From: Eledone cirrhosa
Taxonomy: Eukaryota > Mollusca > Cephalopoda > Octopoda > Eledonidae
Direction of reading: 5' to 3'
Assembly (NCBI GenBank): GCA_964016885.1
Contig: OZ024744.1
Coordinates: 67,210,051 to 67,274,050 of the forward strand
Length of the DNA stretch: 64,000 bases
Shown one piece after another: positions 26,280 to 39,214 of this stretch. Numbering within the stretch: position 1 is the first letter of the stretch; the number at the start of each line of letters is the position of its first letter. Under the pieces are notes generated by a model. That model made no database searches, was not told where the DNA came from, and saw nothing but the letters and a program-made list of their open reading frames with translations. The position numbers and the translations under genes are program-made.

Positions 26280-29150
26280 GTTTTGCTAACATTTTAATAT
26301 TCTTTGTGGCTTTAATTGCAGAATCACCATTATTTTCAAACACTATTCCCTGCTGACCTTCAGGTTTTTCTAACATTTTAATATACTTTGTGGCTTTAAT
26401 TGCAGAATCATCATTATTTTCAAACACTATTCCCTGTTCACCTTCAGGTTTTTCTAACATTTTAATATTCTTTGTGGCTATAATATCAGAATCACCAATA
26501 TTTTCAAACACTATTCCCTGTTGACCTTCATGTTTATCTAACAATTTCATATTCTTTGTATCTTTAATTGCAGAATCACCATTATTTTCAAACACTATTT
26601 CCTGTTGACCTTCATGTTTTGCTAACATTTTAATATTCTTTGTGGCTTTAATTGCAGAATCATCATTATTTTCAAACACTATTCCCTGTTGACCTTCAGG
26701 TTTTTCTAACATTTTAATATTCTTTGTGGCTTTAATTGCAGAATCACCATTATTTTCAAAAAATATTCCCTGTTGACCTTCATGTTTTGCTAACATTTTA
26801 ATATTCTTTGTGGCTTTAATTGCAGAATCACCATTATTTTCAAACACTATTCGCTGTTGACCTTCATGTTTTGCTAACATTTTAATATTCTTTGTGGCTT
26901 TAATTGCAGCATCACCATTATTTTTAAACAGTATTCCCTGTAGACCTTCATGTTTTGCTAACATTTTAATATTATTTGGGGCTTTAATTGCAGAATCACA
27001 TTATTTTCAAACAGTAATCCCTGTTGACCTTTCTATTTTCCAAACATTTTAATATTCTTTATGGCTTTAATTGCAGAATCAGCATTATTTTCAAACAGTA
27101 TTCCCTGTTCACCTTCATGTTTTGCTAACATTTTAATATTCTTTTTGGCTTTAATTGCAGAATCACCATTATTTTCACATAGATTTACCTATTGACCTTC
27201 ATATTTTGCAAACATTTTAATAACCTTTCCTGCTTTAATTGCAGAATCACCATTATTTTCAAAACACTATTCCCTGTTGTCGTTGATATTTTGTTAACAT
27301 TTTAATATTCTTTGTGCAATTAATTGCAGAATCACCATTATTTTCAAACACTTGCCTGTTGACCTTTAGGTTTTGCTAACATTTTAATATTATTTGGGGC
27401 TTTAATTTTAGAATCACCATTATTTTCAAACACTATTCCCTGTTGACCTTCATGTTTGGCTAACATTTTAATATTCTTTGCTGCTTTAATTGCAGAATCA
27501 ACATTATTTTCAAACAGTATTCCCTGTAGACCTTCATGTTTTGCTAACATTTTAATATTCTTTGTGGCTTTAATTGCAGAATCACAATTATTTTGAAACA
27601 GTATTCCCTGTTGACCTTCATGTTTTCCAAACATTTTAATATTCTTTGTGGCTTTAATTGCAGAATCACCATTATTGTCAAACAGTATTCCCTGTTCACC
27701 TTCATGTTTTGCTAACATTTTAATATTCTTTGTGGCTTTAATTGCAGAATCACCATTATTTTCAAACACTATTCCCTGTTCACCTTCATGTTTTGCTAAC
27801 ATTTTAATATTCTTTGTGGCTTTAATTGCAGAATCACCATTATTTTCAAACACTATTCCCTGCTGACCTTCAGGTTTTTCTAACATTTTAATATACTTTG
27901 TGGCTATAATATCAGAATCACCAATATTTTCAAACACTATTCCCTGTTGACCTTCATGTTTATCTAACAATTTCATATTCTTTGTATCTTTAATTGCAGA
28001 ATCACCATTACTTTCAAACACTATTTCCTGTTGACCTTCATGTTTTGCTAACATTTTAATATTCTTTGTGGCTTTAATTGCAGAATCATCATTATTTTCA
28101 AACACTATTCCCTGTTGACCTTCAGGTTTTTCTAACATTTTAATATTCTTTGTGGCTTTAATTGCAGAATCACCATTATTTTCAAAAAATATTCCCTGTT
28201 GACCTTCATGTTTTGCTAACATTTTAATATTCTTTGTGGCTTTAATTGCAGAATCACCATTATTTTCAAACACTATTCGCTGTTGACCTTCATGTTTTGC
28301 TAACATTTTAATATTCTTTGTGGCTTTAATTGCAGCATCACCATTATTTTTAAACAGTATTCCCTGTAGACCTTCATGTTTTGCTAACATTTTAATATTA
28401 TTTGGGGCTTTAATTGCAGAATCACATTATTTTCAAACAGTAATCCCTGTTGACCTTTCTATTTTCCAAACATTTTAATATTCTTTATGGCTTTAATTGC
28501 AGAATCAGCATTATTTTCAAACAGTATTCCCTGTTCACCTTCATGTTTTGCTAACATTTTAATATTCTTTTTGGCTTTAATTGCAGAATCACCATTATTT
28601 TCACATAGATTTACCTATTGACCTTCATATTTTGCAAACATTTTAATAACCTTTCCTGCTTTAATTGCAGAATCACCATTATTTTCAAAACACTATTCCC
28701 TGTTGTCGTTGATATTTTGTTAACATTTTAATATTCTTTGTGCAATTAATTGCAGAATCACCATTATTTTCAAACACTTGCCTGTTGACCTTTAGGTTTT
28801 GCTAACATTTTAATATTATTTGGGGCTTTAATTTTAGAATCACCATTATTTTCAAACACTATTCCCTGTTGACCTTCATGTTTGGCTAACATTTTAATAT
28901 TCTTTGCTGCTTTAATTGCAGAATCAACATTATTTTCAAACAGTATTCCCTGTAGACCTTCATGTTTTGCTAACATTTTAATATTCTTTGTGGCTTTAAT
29001 TGCAGAATCACAATTATTTTGAAACAGTATTCCCTGTTGACCTTCATGTTTTGCTAACATTTTAATATTCTTTGTGGCTTTAATTGCAGAATCACCATTA
29101 TTTTCAAACACTATTTCCTGTTGACCTTCATGTTTTCCTAACATTTTAAT
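26280..29150. repeat. 1426-bp higher-order duplication (about 17 units)
   Basis: Private variants repeat at an offset of 1426 bp. Examples are the 'cagtaatccctgttgacc' unit at about 27012 and 28438, and the 'ttgtcgttgatattttg' unit at about 27277 and 28703. The homologous stretch covers about 26500-27605 against 27926-29031. Further left the offset becomes about 1510, one unit more, so a unit was gained or lost after duplication. Confidence 0.8.
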
Positions 29151-32100
29151 ATTCTTTGTGGCTTTAATTGCAGAATAACCATTATTTTCAAATCATATTC
29201 CCTGTTGACCTTCCTGTCTTGCTAACATTTTATTATTCTTTGTGGCATTATTGCAGAATCACCATTATTTTCAAACAATATTTCCTGTTGACCTTAATGT
29301 TTTGCCAACATTTTAATATTCTTTGTGGCTTTAATTGCAGAATCACCATTATTTTAAAACACTTGCCTGTTGACCTTTAGGTTTTGCTAACATTTTAATA
29401 TTATTTGGGGCTTTAATTTTAGAATCACCATTATTTTCAAACACCGTTCCCTGTTGACCTTCATGTTTTCCTAACATTTTAATATTCTTTGCTGCTTTAA
29501 TTCCAGAATCACCAATATTTTCAAACACTATACCCTGTTGACCATCAGGTTTTAATAACATTTTAATATTCTTTGTGGCTTTAATTGCAGAATCACCATT
29601 ATTTTCAAACAGTATTCCCTGTTGACCTTCATGTTTTGCTAACATTTTAATATTCTTTGTTGCTTTAATTGCAGAATCACCATTATTTTCAAACACTATT
29701 CGCTGTTGACCTTCATGTTTTGCTAACATTTTAATATTATTTGGGGCTTTAATTGCAGAATCACCATTATTTTCAAACAGTATTCCCTGTTGACCTTCAT
29801 GTTTTCATAACATCTTAATATTCTTTGTGGCTTTAATTGCAGAATCACCATTATTTTCAAATCATATTCCCTGTTGACCTTCATGTTTTGCTAACATTTT
29901 ATTATTCTTTGTGGCTTTAATTGCAGAATCACCATTATTTTCAAGTAGTATTCCCTATTTACCTTCATGTTTTGCAAACATGTTAATATTATTTGGGGCT
30001 TTAATTGCAGAATCACCAATATTTTCAAACACTATACCCTGTTGACCTTCATGTTTTTATAACATTTTAATATTCTTTGTGGCTATAATTGCAGAATCAC
30101 CATAATTATCAAACACTATTCCCTGTTGACCTTCATGTTTTGCTAACATTTTAATATTCTTTGTGGCTTTAATTGGAGAATCACCATTATTTTCAAACAC
30201 TATTTCCTGTTGACTTTCATGTTTTGCTAACATTTTAATATTATTTGGGGCGTTAATTGCAGAATCACCATTACTTTCAAACAGTATTCCCTGTTGACCT
30301 TCATGTTTTCCAAACATTTTAATATTCTTTGTGGCTTTAATTGCAGAATCACCATTATTTTCAAACACTATTCCCTGTTGACCTTCAGGTTTTTCTAACA
30401 TTTTAATATTCTTTGTGGCTATAATATCAGAATCACCAATATTTTCAAACACTATTCCCTGTTGACCTTCATATTTATCTAACATTTTAATATTTTTTGT
30501 GGCTTTAATTGCAGAATCAACATTACTTTCAAACAGTATTCCCTGTAGACCTTCATGTTTTGCTAACATTTTAATATTCTTTGTGGCCTTAATTGCCGCA
30601 TCACCATTATTTTCAAACAGTATTCCTGTTGAGCTCCATGTTTCGCTAACATTTTAATATTCTTTGTGGCTTTAATTGCAGAATCATCATTATTTTTAAA
30701 CAGTATTCCCTGTAGACCTTCATGTTTTGCTAACATTTTAATATTCTTTGTGGCCTTAATTGCAGCATCACCATTATTTTCAAACTGTATTCCTGTTGAG
30801 CTCCATGTTTTGCTAACATTTTAATATTCTTTGTGGCTTTAATTGCAGAATCACCATTATTTTCACATAGTATTCCCTATCGACCTTCATGTTTTGCGAA
30901 CATTTTAATAAACTTTCCTGCTTTAATTGCAAAATCACCATTATTTTCAAACAATATTTCCTGTTGACCTTCATGTTTTGCTAACATTTTAATATTCTTT
31001 GTGGCTTCAATTGCAGAATCACCATTATTTTCAAACATCTATTCCCTGTTGACCTTCAGGTTTTGCTAACATTTTAATATTCTTTGTCAATTTAATTGCA
31101 GAATCACCATTATTTTCAAACACTATTCCCTGTTGACCTTCATGTTTTCATAACATTTTAATATTTTTTGTGGCTTTAATTGCAGAATCACCATTATTTT
31201 CAAACAGTATTCCCTCTAGAACTTCATGTTTTGCTAACATTTTAATATACTTTGTGGCTCTAATTGCAGAATCACCATTATTTTCAAATAGTATTCCCTA
31301 TTTACCTTCATGTTTTGCAAACATTTTAATATTATTTTGGGCTTTAATTGCTGAATCACCAATATTTTCAAACACTATACCCTGTTGACCTTCATGTTTT
31401 TATAACATTTTAATATTCTTTGTGGCTATAATTGCAGAATCACCATAATTATCAAACACTATTCCTGTTGACCTTCATGTTTTGCTAACATTATAATATT
31501 CTTTGTGGCTTTAATTGCAGAATCACCATTATTTTCAAACACTATTTCCTGTTGACCTTCATGTTTTGCTAACATTTTAATATTCTTTCTGGCTTTAATT
31601 GCAGAATCAACATTATTTTCAAATCATATTCCCTGTTGACCTTCATGTTTTGCTAACATTTTAATAATCTTTGTGGCTTTAATTGCAGTATCACCATTAT
31701 TTTCAAACAGTATTCCCTGTTGATCTCCATGTTTTGCTAACATTTTAATATTTTTTGTGGCTTTCATTGCAGAATCACCATAATTTTCAAACATTATTCC
31801 TTGTTGACCTTCAGGTTTTGCTAACATTTTAATATGCTTTGTGGGTTTAATTGCAGAATCCCCATTATTTTCAAACCATATTCCCTGTTGAACTTCATAT
31901 TTTGGTAACATTTTAATATTTTTTGTGGCTTTAATTGCAGAATGACCATTATTTTCAAACAGTATTCCCTGTTGACATTCAAGTTTTGCTAACATGTTAA
32001 TATTCTTTGTGGCTTTAATTGCAGAATGACCATTATTTTCAAACAGTATTCCCTGTTGACATTCAAGTTTTGCTAACATGTTAATATTCTTTAGAGCTTT

Positions 32101-32256
32101 GATTGCAGAATCACCATTATTTTCAAACAGTATTCTGTGTTGACCTTCATGTTTTGTAACATTTTAATATTCTTTTTGGGTCTAATTGCAGAATCACCAT
32201 TATTTTCAAACAATATTCCCCGTTGACCTTAATGTGTTGCTAACATTTTAATATTC

Positions 32257-32300
32257 AAGGGATTATATTTTATCCTTTTTCGGGGTCGATAAAATACCAC
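32257..32300 (+). mobile_element. SINE fragment at the satellite/minisatellite junction
   Basis: The sequence ttatcctttttcggggtcgataaaata matches the conserved core of cephalopod tRNA-derived SINEs. The same core appears at 46255-46285 in reverse and at 58420-58450. The usual next bases, aagtaccag, are replaced by 'taccaccactatcaccag', so the SINE passes directly into the 9-mer minisatellite. Only about 40 bp survives. Confidence 0.65.
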
Positions 32301-35300
32301 CACTATCACCAGTATCACCACTACCACCACTATCTAAACAATCACCGCTATCACCTCTACCACCACTATCACCACTACCACCCCTATCACCACTAACACA
32401 AACTACCACCACTATCACAACTACCACCACTATCCCCACTATCACCACTACCACCACAATCACCACTACCATCACTATCACCACTACCACCCCTATCACC
32501 ACTAACACAAACTACCACCACTATCACAACTACCACCACTATCCCCACTATCACCACTACCACCACTACCACCACTACCACCACTATCACCTCTATCACC
32601 ACTATCACCTCTACCACCAGTACCACCACAACCACTGCTATCACCACTATCACCATTACCACCAGTACCTCCACTACCACCAATACCACAACGATCATCA
32701 CTAACACCACTATCACTGCTACCACCAATACCACCACTATCACCACTACAATCACTACCACCACTACCAACACTGCAACCACTACCACCACGACCACCAA
32801 TACCACCACTACCACCATTACCACCACTGTCACCGCTACTACCACTATCACCACTACCACTACCAACACCACAAACATTACTGCCACCACTACCACCAAT
32901 ACCACCACAACCACCAACCACTATCACCACTACTACCACTACCACCACAACCACCACTTCCAACTCTAACACCACTATCACCACTACCACCACTAACAAT
33001 ACTACCACCACTACCACCATGAACAACACTACAACCACTGTCAGCACTCCCAGCACTATCAACACTATCACCACTACCACCACTATCACCATTACTACCA
33101 CTACCACCACTACCACCACTATCACCACTATCACCAGTACCACCAATTGGACAACTACCACCACTACCACCGCTACCACCACTACTACCACTACCACCAC
33201 TACCACCACTATCACCATTATCACCACTACCACCACTACCACCACTACCACCATTATCACCACTATCACCACTACCACCTCCACCACCACTATCGCCACT
33301 ACCACCACTACCACCACTACCACCACTACCAACACTATCACCACTACCACCACTATCACCATTACCACCACTACCATCACTATCACCACAGCCACAACTA
33401 TCAACACTAACACCACTACCACCACTACCAACACTACCACCACTACCAACACTACCACCACTATCACCACTATCACAACTACCACCACTATCACCATTAC
33501 CACCACTACCATCACTATCACCACAGCCACAACTATCAACACTAACACCATTACCACCACTTTCACCACTACCACCACTTACCACCACTATCACCACTAT
33601 CACAACTACCACCACTATCACCATTACCACCACTACCATCACTATCACCACAGCCACAACTATCAACACTAACACCACTACCACCACTTTCACCACTACC
33701 ACCACTACCACCACTACCACCACTACCAAGACTACCACCACTATCACCACTATCACAACTACCACCACTATCACCATTACCACCACTACCATCACTATCA
33801 CCACAGCCACAACTATCAACACTAACACCACTACCACCACTTTCACCACTACCACCACTACCACCACTACCACCACTACCAACACTACCACCACTATCAC
33901 CACTATCACAACTACCACCACTATCACCATTACCACCACTACCATCACTATCACCACAGCCACAACTATCAACACTAACACCACTACCACCACTTTCACC
34001 ACTACCACCACTACCACCACTACCACCACTACCAGCACTACCACCACTATCACCACAGACACCACTATCACCACTACCACCACTATCACCACAGACACCA
34101 CTATCACCACTACCACCACTATCACCACTATTAACAATACCACCACTACCACCACTATCACCACTACCCCCACTACCACCACTACCACCACTATCACCAC
34201 TACCCCCACTACCACCACTATCACCACTATCACCTCTACCACCACTAACACCACTACCACAACTATCACCACTAACACCACTATCACCACTATCACCACT
34301 ATCACCACTATCACTGCTACCACTACTACCACCACTATTACCAGTATCACCACTATCATCACTACCATCACTACCACCACTACCACCACTACCAGCACTA
34401 TCAACACTATCACTACTACCACTAATACCACCACTACAACCACTATAACCACTACCACCACTATCACCACTGCCACCACTACCACCACTACCACCACTAT
34501 CAACACTACCTACTACCACCACTATCACCACTATCACTACTATCAACACTACCACCACTACAGCACTAACACCACTACCAACACTATCACCACTATCACC
34601 ACTACCACCACTATCACCACTATCACCACTACCACCACTACCACCACTATCACCACTATCACTACTATCAACACTACTACCACTACACCACTATCACCAC
34701 TACCACCACTATCACCACTATCACCACTACCATCACTATCACCACTACCACCAGTACCACCGCTAAACACCACTATCACCACTACCACCACTATCACCAC
34801 CATAACCACTAACACTACTGCCACCACTACCACCACTATCACCACTATCACCACTATCACCACTACCACCATTACCAACATCACCACTATCACCACTACG
34901 ACTACTATCACCACTACCACCACTATCAACACTACCACCACTATCACCACTACCACCACTACCACCACTATCACCACTACCACCACTACCACCACTATCA
35001 CCACTACCACCACTATCACCACTATCACCATTACCAATATCACCACTACCACCACTATCACGACTATCACCACTCCCACCACTATCACCACTAGCACCTC
35101 TACCTCCACTACCACCTCTACCACCACTATCACCACTATCATCACTACCACCACTACCACCACTACCACCAATCTCACCACTATGACCACTACCACCACT
35201 ATCACCACTACAACCACTATCACCACTACCAACACTATCACCACTATCACCACTACCATCACTATCACCACTACCACCAGTACCACCGCTAAACACCACT

Positions 35301-37780
35301 ATCACCACTACCACCACTATCACCATTACCAATATCACCACTATCACCACTACGACCACTATCACCACTACCACCACTATCACCATTACCACCACTACCA
35401 CCACTATCACCATTACCAATATCACCACTATCACCACTAACTCCACTATCACCACTCTCAACACTACCACCACTACCACCACTATCACCACTACCACCAC
35501 TATCACCACTATCACCACTATCACCACTATCACCACTACCACCACTACCACCACTACCACAACTACCACCACTATCACCAATATCACCACTACTACCACT
35601 ACCACCACTATCACCACTATCAACACTACCACCACTGTCACCACTACCACCACTATCACCACTATTACCACTACCACCATTAACAACACTATCACCATTA
35701 CCACCACTACCACCACTATCACCACTATCACCACTACAACCACTACCACCACTATCACCACTATCACCACTACCACCACTGCAACCACTATCTGCACTAC
35801 CACCACTACCTCCACTATCACCACAACCACCAATACCACCACTATCAACACTACCACCACTACCACCACTCCTACCACTATCAACACTACCACCACTACC
35901 ACCACTACCACACCTACCACCACTATCACCACTATGATCACTACGACCACTATCACCACTACCACCACTACAACCACTATCACCACTACCACCACTATCA
36001 CCACTATCACCACTACCACCACTATCAACACTATCACCACTACCACCACTATCACCACTACCACCACTACCACTACTACCACCACTACCACCACTATCAC
36101 CACTACCACCACTACCACCACTATCACCACTACCACCACTATCACTACTACCACCACTATCAACACTATCACCACTACCACCACTATCACCACTACCACC
36201 ACTATCACCTCTACCACCACTACCACCACTATCACCACTACCACCGCTACCACCACTATGAACACTATCACCACTACCTCCACTACCACCACTATCACCA
36301 CTACCACCACTTCCACCACTACCACCACTACCACCACTATCACCTCTACCACCACTATCACCACTATCAACACTTTCACCACTACCACCACTACCACCAC
36401 TACCACCACTATCACCACTACCACCACTACCACTACTATCACCACTACCACCACTACCACCACTATCACCACTATCACCACTACCACCACTACCACCACT
36501 ACCACCACTATCAACTCTATCACCACTACCACCACTATCACCACTACCACCACTATCACCACTACCACCACTATCACCACTACCACCACTACCAACACTA
36601 TCACCACTAGCACCACTACCACCACTATCACCACTACCACCACTACCACTACTATCAACACTATCAACACTATCACCACTACTACCACTACCACCACTAC
36701 CACCACTATCACCACTATCACCACTACTACCACTATCACCACTACCACCACTACCAACACTATCAACTCTATCACCACTACCACCACTATCACCACTACC
36801 ACCACTATCACCACTACTACCACTACCACCACTACCACCACTATCACCACTACCACCACTGTCACTACTACCACCACTACCACCACTATCAACACTATCA
36901 CCACTACCACCACTACCACCACTACCACCACTATCACCACTATCACCACTACCACCAGTATCACCATTACCACCACTACCACCACTACCACCACTATCAC
37001 CACTATCACCACTACCACCACTATCACCACTACCACCACTACCACCACCATCAACTCTATCACCACTACCACCACTATCACCACTACTACCACTACCACC
37101 ACTACTACCACTACCACCACTACCACCACTATCACCACTACCACCACTACCACCACTATCACCACTACCACCACTACCACCACTACCACCACTACCACCA
37201 CTATCACCACTACCACCACTACCACCACTACCACCACTACCACCACTATCACCACTACCACCACTACCCCCACTACCACCACTATCACCACTACCACCAC
37301 TACCACCACTACCACCACTACCACCATACCACCACTACCACCACTATCACCACTACCACCACTACCCCCACTACCACCACTATCACCACTACCACCACTA
37401 CCACCACTACCACCACTACCACCACTATCACCACTACCACCACTACCACCACTACCACCACTACCACCACTATCACCACTACCACCACTACCACCACTAC
37501 CACCACTACCACCACTACCACCACTATCACCACTACCACCACTATCACCACTACCACCACTAATACCACTATCACCACTACCACCACTACCACCACTACC
37601 ACCACTATCACCACTACCACCACTATCACCACTACCACCACTACAACCACTATTACCACTACCACCACTATCACCACTACCACCACTACCACCACTACCA
37701 CCACTATCAACACTACCACCACTACCACTACTACCACCACTACCACCACTACCACCACTACTACCACTATCAACACTATC
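32297..37780. repeat. 5.5-kb 9-bp minisatellite (accaccact / atcaccact)
   Basis: A nearly uninterrupted array of 9-mers, chiefly accaccact and atcaccact with variants such as aacactacc, gccaccact and tttcaccact. G is almost absent from the plus strand. Stop codons rarely arise, so all frames show long ORFs: Val/Ile-rich or Gly-Ser-Asp-rich on the minus strand, and Thr-rich, Pro-Leu-rich or His-Tyr-rich on the plus strand, the longest being 1044 codons at 34763-37897. These are repeat artefacts. The minus strand is GGT/GGTGGT-rich and could form two-layer G-quadruplexes or R-loops (inference). Confidence 0.95.
33340..34020. repeat. Higher-order repeat of about 130-153 bp inside the minisatellite
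   Basis: The landmark 'ccacagccacaactatcaac' occurs at about 33385, 33520, 33648, 33800 and 33950, each time embedded in the same order of 9-mer variants (attaccacc, accatcact, agccacaac, tttcaccac). Spacing varies between about 128 and 153 bp through gain or loss of whole 9-mers. A second higher-order block repeats 'accagtaccaccgctaaac' near 34750 and 35276. Confidence 0.8.
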
Positions 37781-38170
37781 ATTTCCGAAAGGAAAGATGG
37801 AAAAGTAAATCAGCGAGAGTGAAATTTGAACTTCGGAATGTAGAAAAGAGATAAGAAAATTAAATAGTGTGCTGCGATATCCCGTCTGCCACACCACCTC
37901 AACCTCAAACTCTACATCCCCTTTTCATATGATTTTGATATTGACATGAAAGGTTTCTACCAAAGAAGACAAAGTAGGAAATACCGAAATCCCCAAAACA
38001 TACAAACAATTAAACAAACAAATAAAGAAAACAAACAAATAAAACAAACAAGTATAAAAATAATTAAAAAAAACTAAAAAAACTAGGGTAATCACTTCAG
38101 ACAATGTCAGTTTGGGAATCATCATTGATGTTGATTCTGTTTATAGTCAAGACAAGAAATAAACACTCGT
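37781..38170. other. Unique A-rich spacer, no gene seen
   Basis: About 390 bp of non-repetitive, A-rich sequence (many aaacaaa runs at 37995-38090) separates the minisatellite from the CA-rich block. The 1044-codon minisatellite frame starts in its left part with a short hydrophobic leader, but no other support for coding is visible. Confidence 0.5.
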
Positions 38171-38831
38171 ATGCACACCAATACACACACACACACACAT
38201 ATACACACACATATATATATATACATACACATACACACGCACACACACACACACACAAATACACACACACAGACATATATACATGCACATACACACACAC
38301 ACATATCTACAAACACGCATCAACTATAAGAAAATGAAATATACATACTCACACACACACATACACACATACCCCCCCCCCCTACACACACATACACACA
38401 GATAAATACGTTTGCTCACAGACACATATACACAGAGAAATACGTTCGCTCAGACACACACAAACACACACAGAAATACACACACACACACACATGCACA
38501 CGCACTCACACACAGAAACACGCACACACACGCACGCACAAACACACACGCGTGCATCCACAGATAGATAAGTACGCTCAGAGACAACACACAAACGCAC
38601 ACAGAAACACACACGCACAAGTGCATCCACAGATAGATACGCACGCTCAGAGACACACAAACGCACGCAGAAACACACACACTCGCACATACACACACAC
38701 AGGCGCGCGCGCGCACACAGCCGCGTGCATACACAGATAGATACGCATGCTCAGACACACACACAGACAGCCGCGTGCATTACACAGATAGATACGCACG
38801 CTGAAAGACACACAAACGCACACAGAAACAC

Positions 38832-38867
<36 letters not shown>

Positions 38868-38940
38868 GCACATACACACATACACACACACGCACACGCA
38901 AACACGCGCGCACACACACGCACACACAGAAAAACAAGCT
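38171..38940. repeat. CA-rich block with an embedded GATA/CGCTCAGA minisatellite
   Basis: Mostly (CA)n with inserted longer units. The motif agatagatacgcacgctcag followed by agacacacaaacgcacacag recurs at about 38562, 38632, 38735 and 38788, with older versions at 38401 and 38436. Spacing is about 35-105 bp. Short (CG)n stretches occur at 38703-38714 and 38838-38846. Cys/Val-rich and His/Thr-rich ORFs here are microsatellite artefacts. Confidence 0.85.
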
Positions 38941-39214
38941 CGCTACCAGACACTGAAAAGATCATAAAGATCATAAAGATCATAAAGAATAACAACAGTT
39001 GTTATTTCCATTAAACAAATTGCTTGTTGTTATTACCATAACTTGGTTATCTTTCAGTTTGCAAAGACTTATTGAATTGAAATGTATGTTGGATATATGT
39101 AGTGTACTACTTACACTCTTACATAGTGTAAGTACAGCCACTACACTAGATAGAGCAAGTATTACTACTTAGCTACACCAATCACAGATTCTATGTTATT
39201 TCTACACTACTGTA
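38941..39214. other. Unique spacer, no gene seen
   Basis: A short AT-rich stretch with a triplicated 'gatcataaa' at 38960-38987. The 'cttacactcttacatagtgtaagtacag' segment near 39110-39135 can fold into a small hairpin. Nothing else is recognised. Confidence 0.4.

Larger units (their letters stand above)
7072..32256. repeat. 84-bp tandem satellite array, right part (about 300 units)
   Basis: The same 84-bp unit runs for 25 kb without other insertions that I can see. Common variants are cagtattcc or cactattcc, gttttgctaac, gttttgataac or gttttcctcac, and gtggct, gcggct or gtcaat. The minus-strand 28-codon frame stays open over long stretches (up to 348 codons at 27344-28390, 318 at 24831-25787, 313 at 26023-26964). 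A second minus frame and two plus frames are also often open. Higher-order duplications are listed separately. The array ends at about 32256, where 'aatattc' runs into SINE-like sequence. Confidence 0.97.

Noticed and set aside
24831..28390. Long minus-strand ORFs (313-348 codons) of 28-residue repeats as a secreted or structural repeat protein
   Set aside because: The same DNA is open in other frames, units vary by amino-acid-changing substitutions, and indels break the frame elsewhere in the array.
1..32256. Decayed C2H2 zinc-finger array, because 84 bp equals 28 codons, the usual finger period
   Set aside because: No frame shows the C-x2-C ... H-x3-H pattern. One plus frame has CGFNC and a later single His, but no second His pair or TGEKP-like linker.
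1..32256. CRISPR-like array
   Set aside because: There are no constant repeats with unique spacers; the whole unit is repeated, and the flanking elements are eukaryotic.
35934..37808. Thr-rich then Pro-Leu-rich plus-strand ORF as a mucin-like protein
   Set aside because: Same minisatellite; the three frames simply read the 9-mer differently, and there is no signal peptide or unique domain.
34763..37897. 1044-codon ORF with a short hydrophobic leader followed by Gly-Ser and Val/Ile tracts
   Set aside because: It is a by-product of the stop-poor 9-mer minisatellite, and frame switches between Gly-Ser and Val tracts occur at indels.
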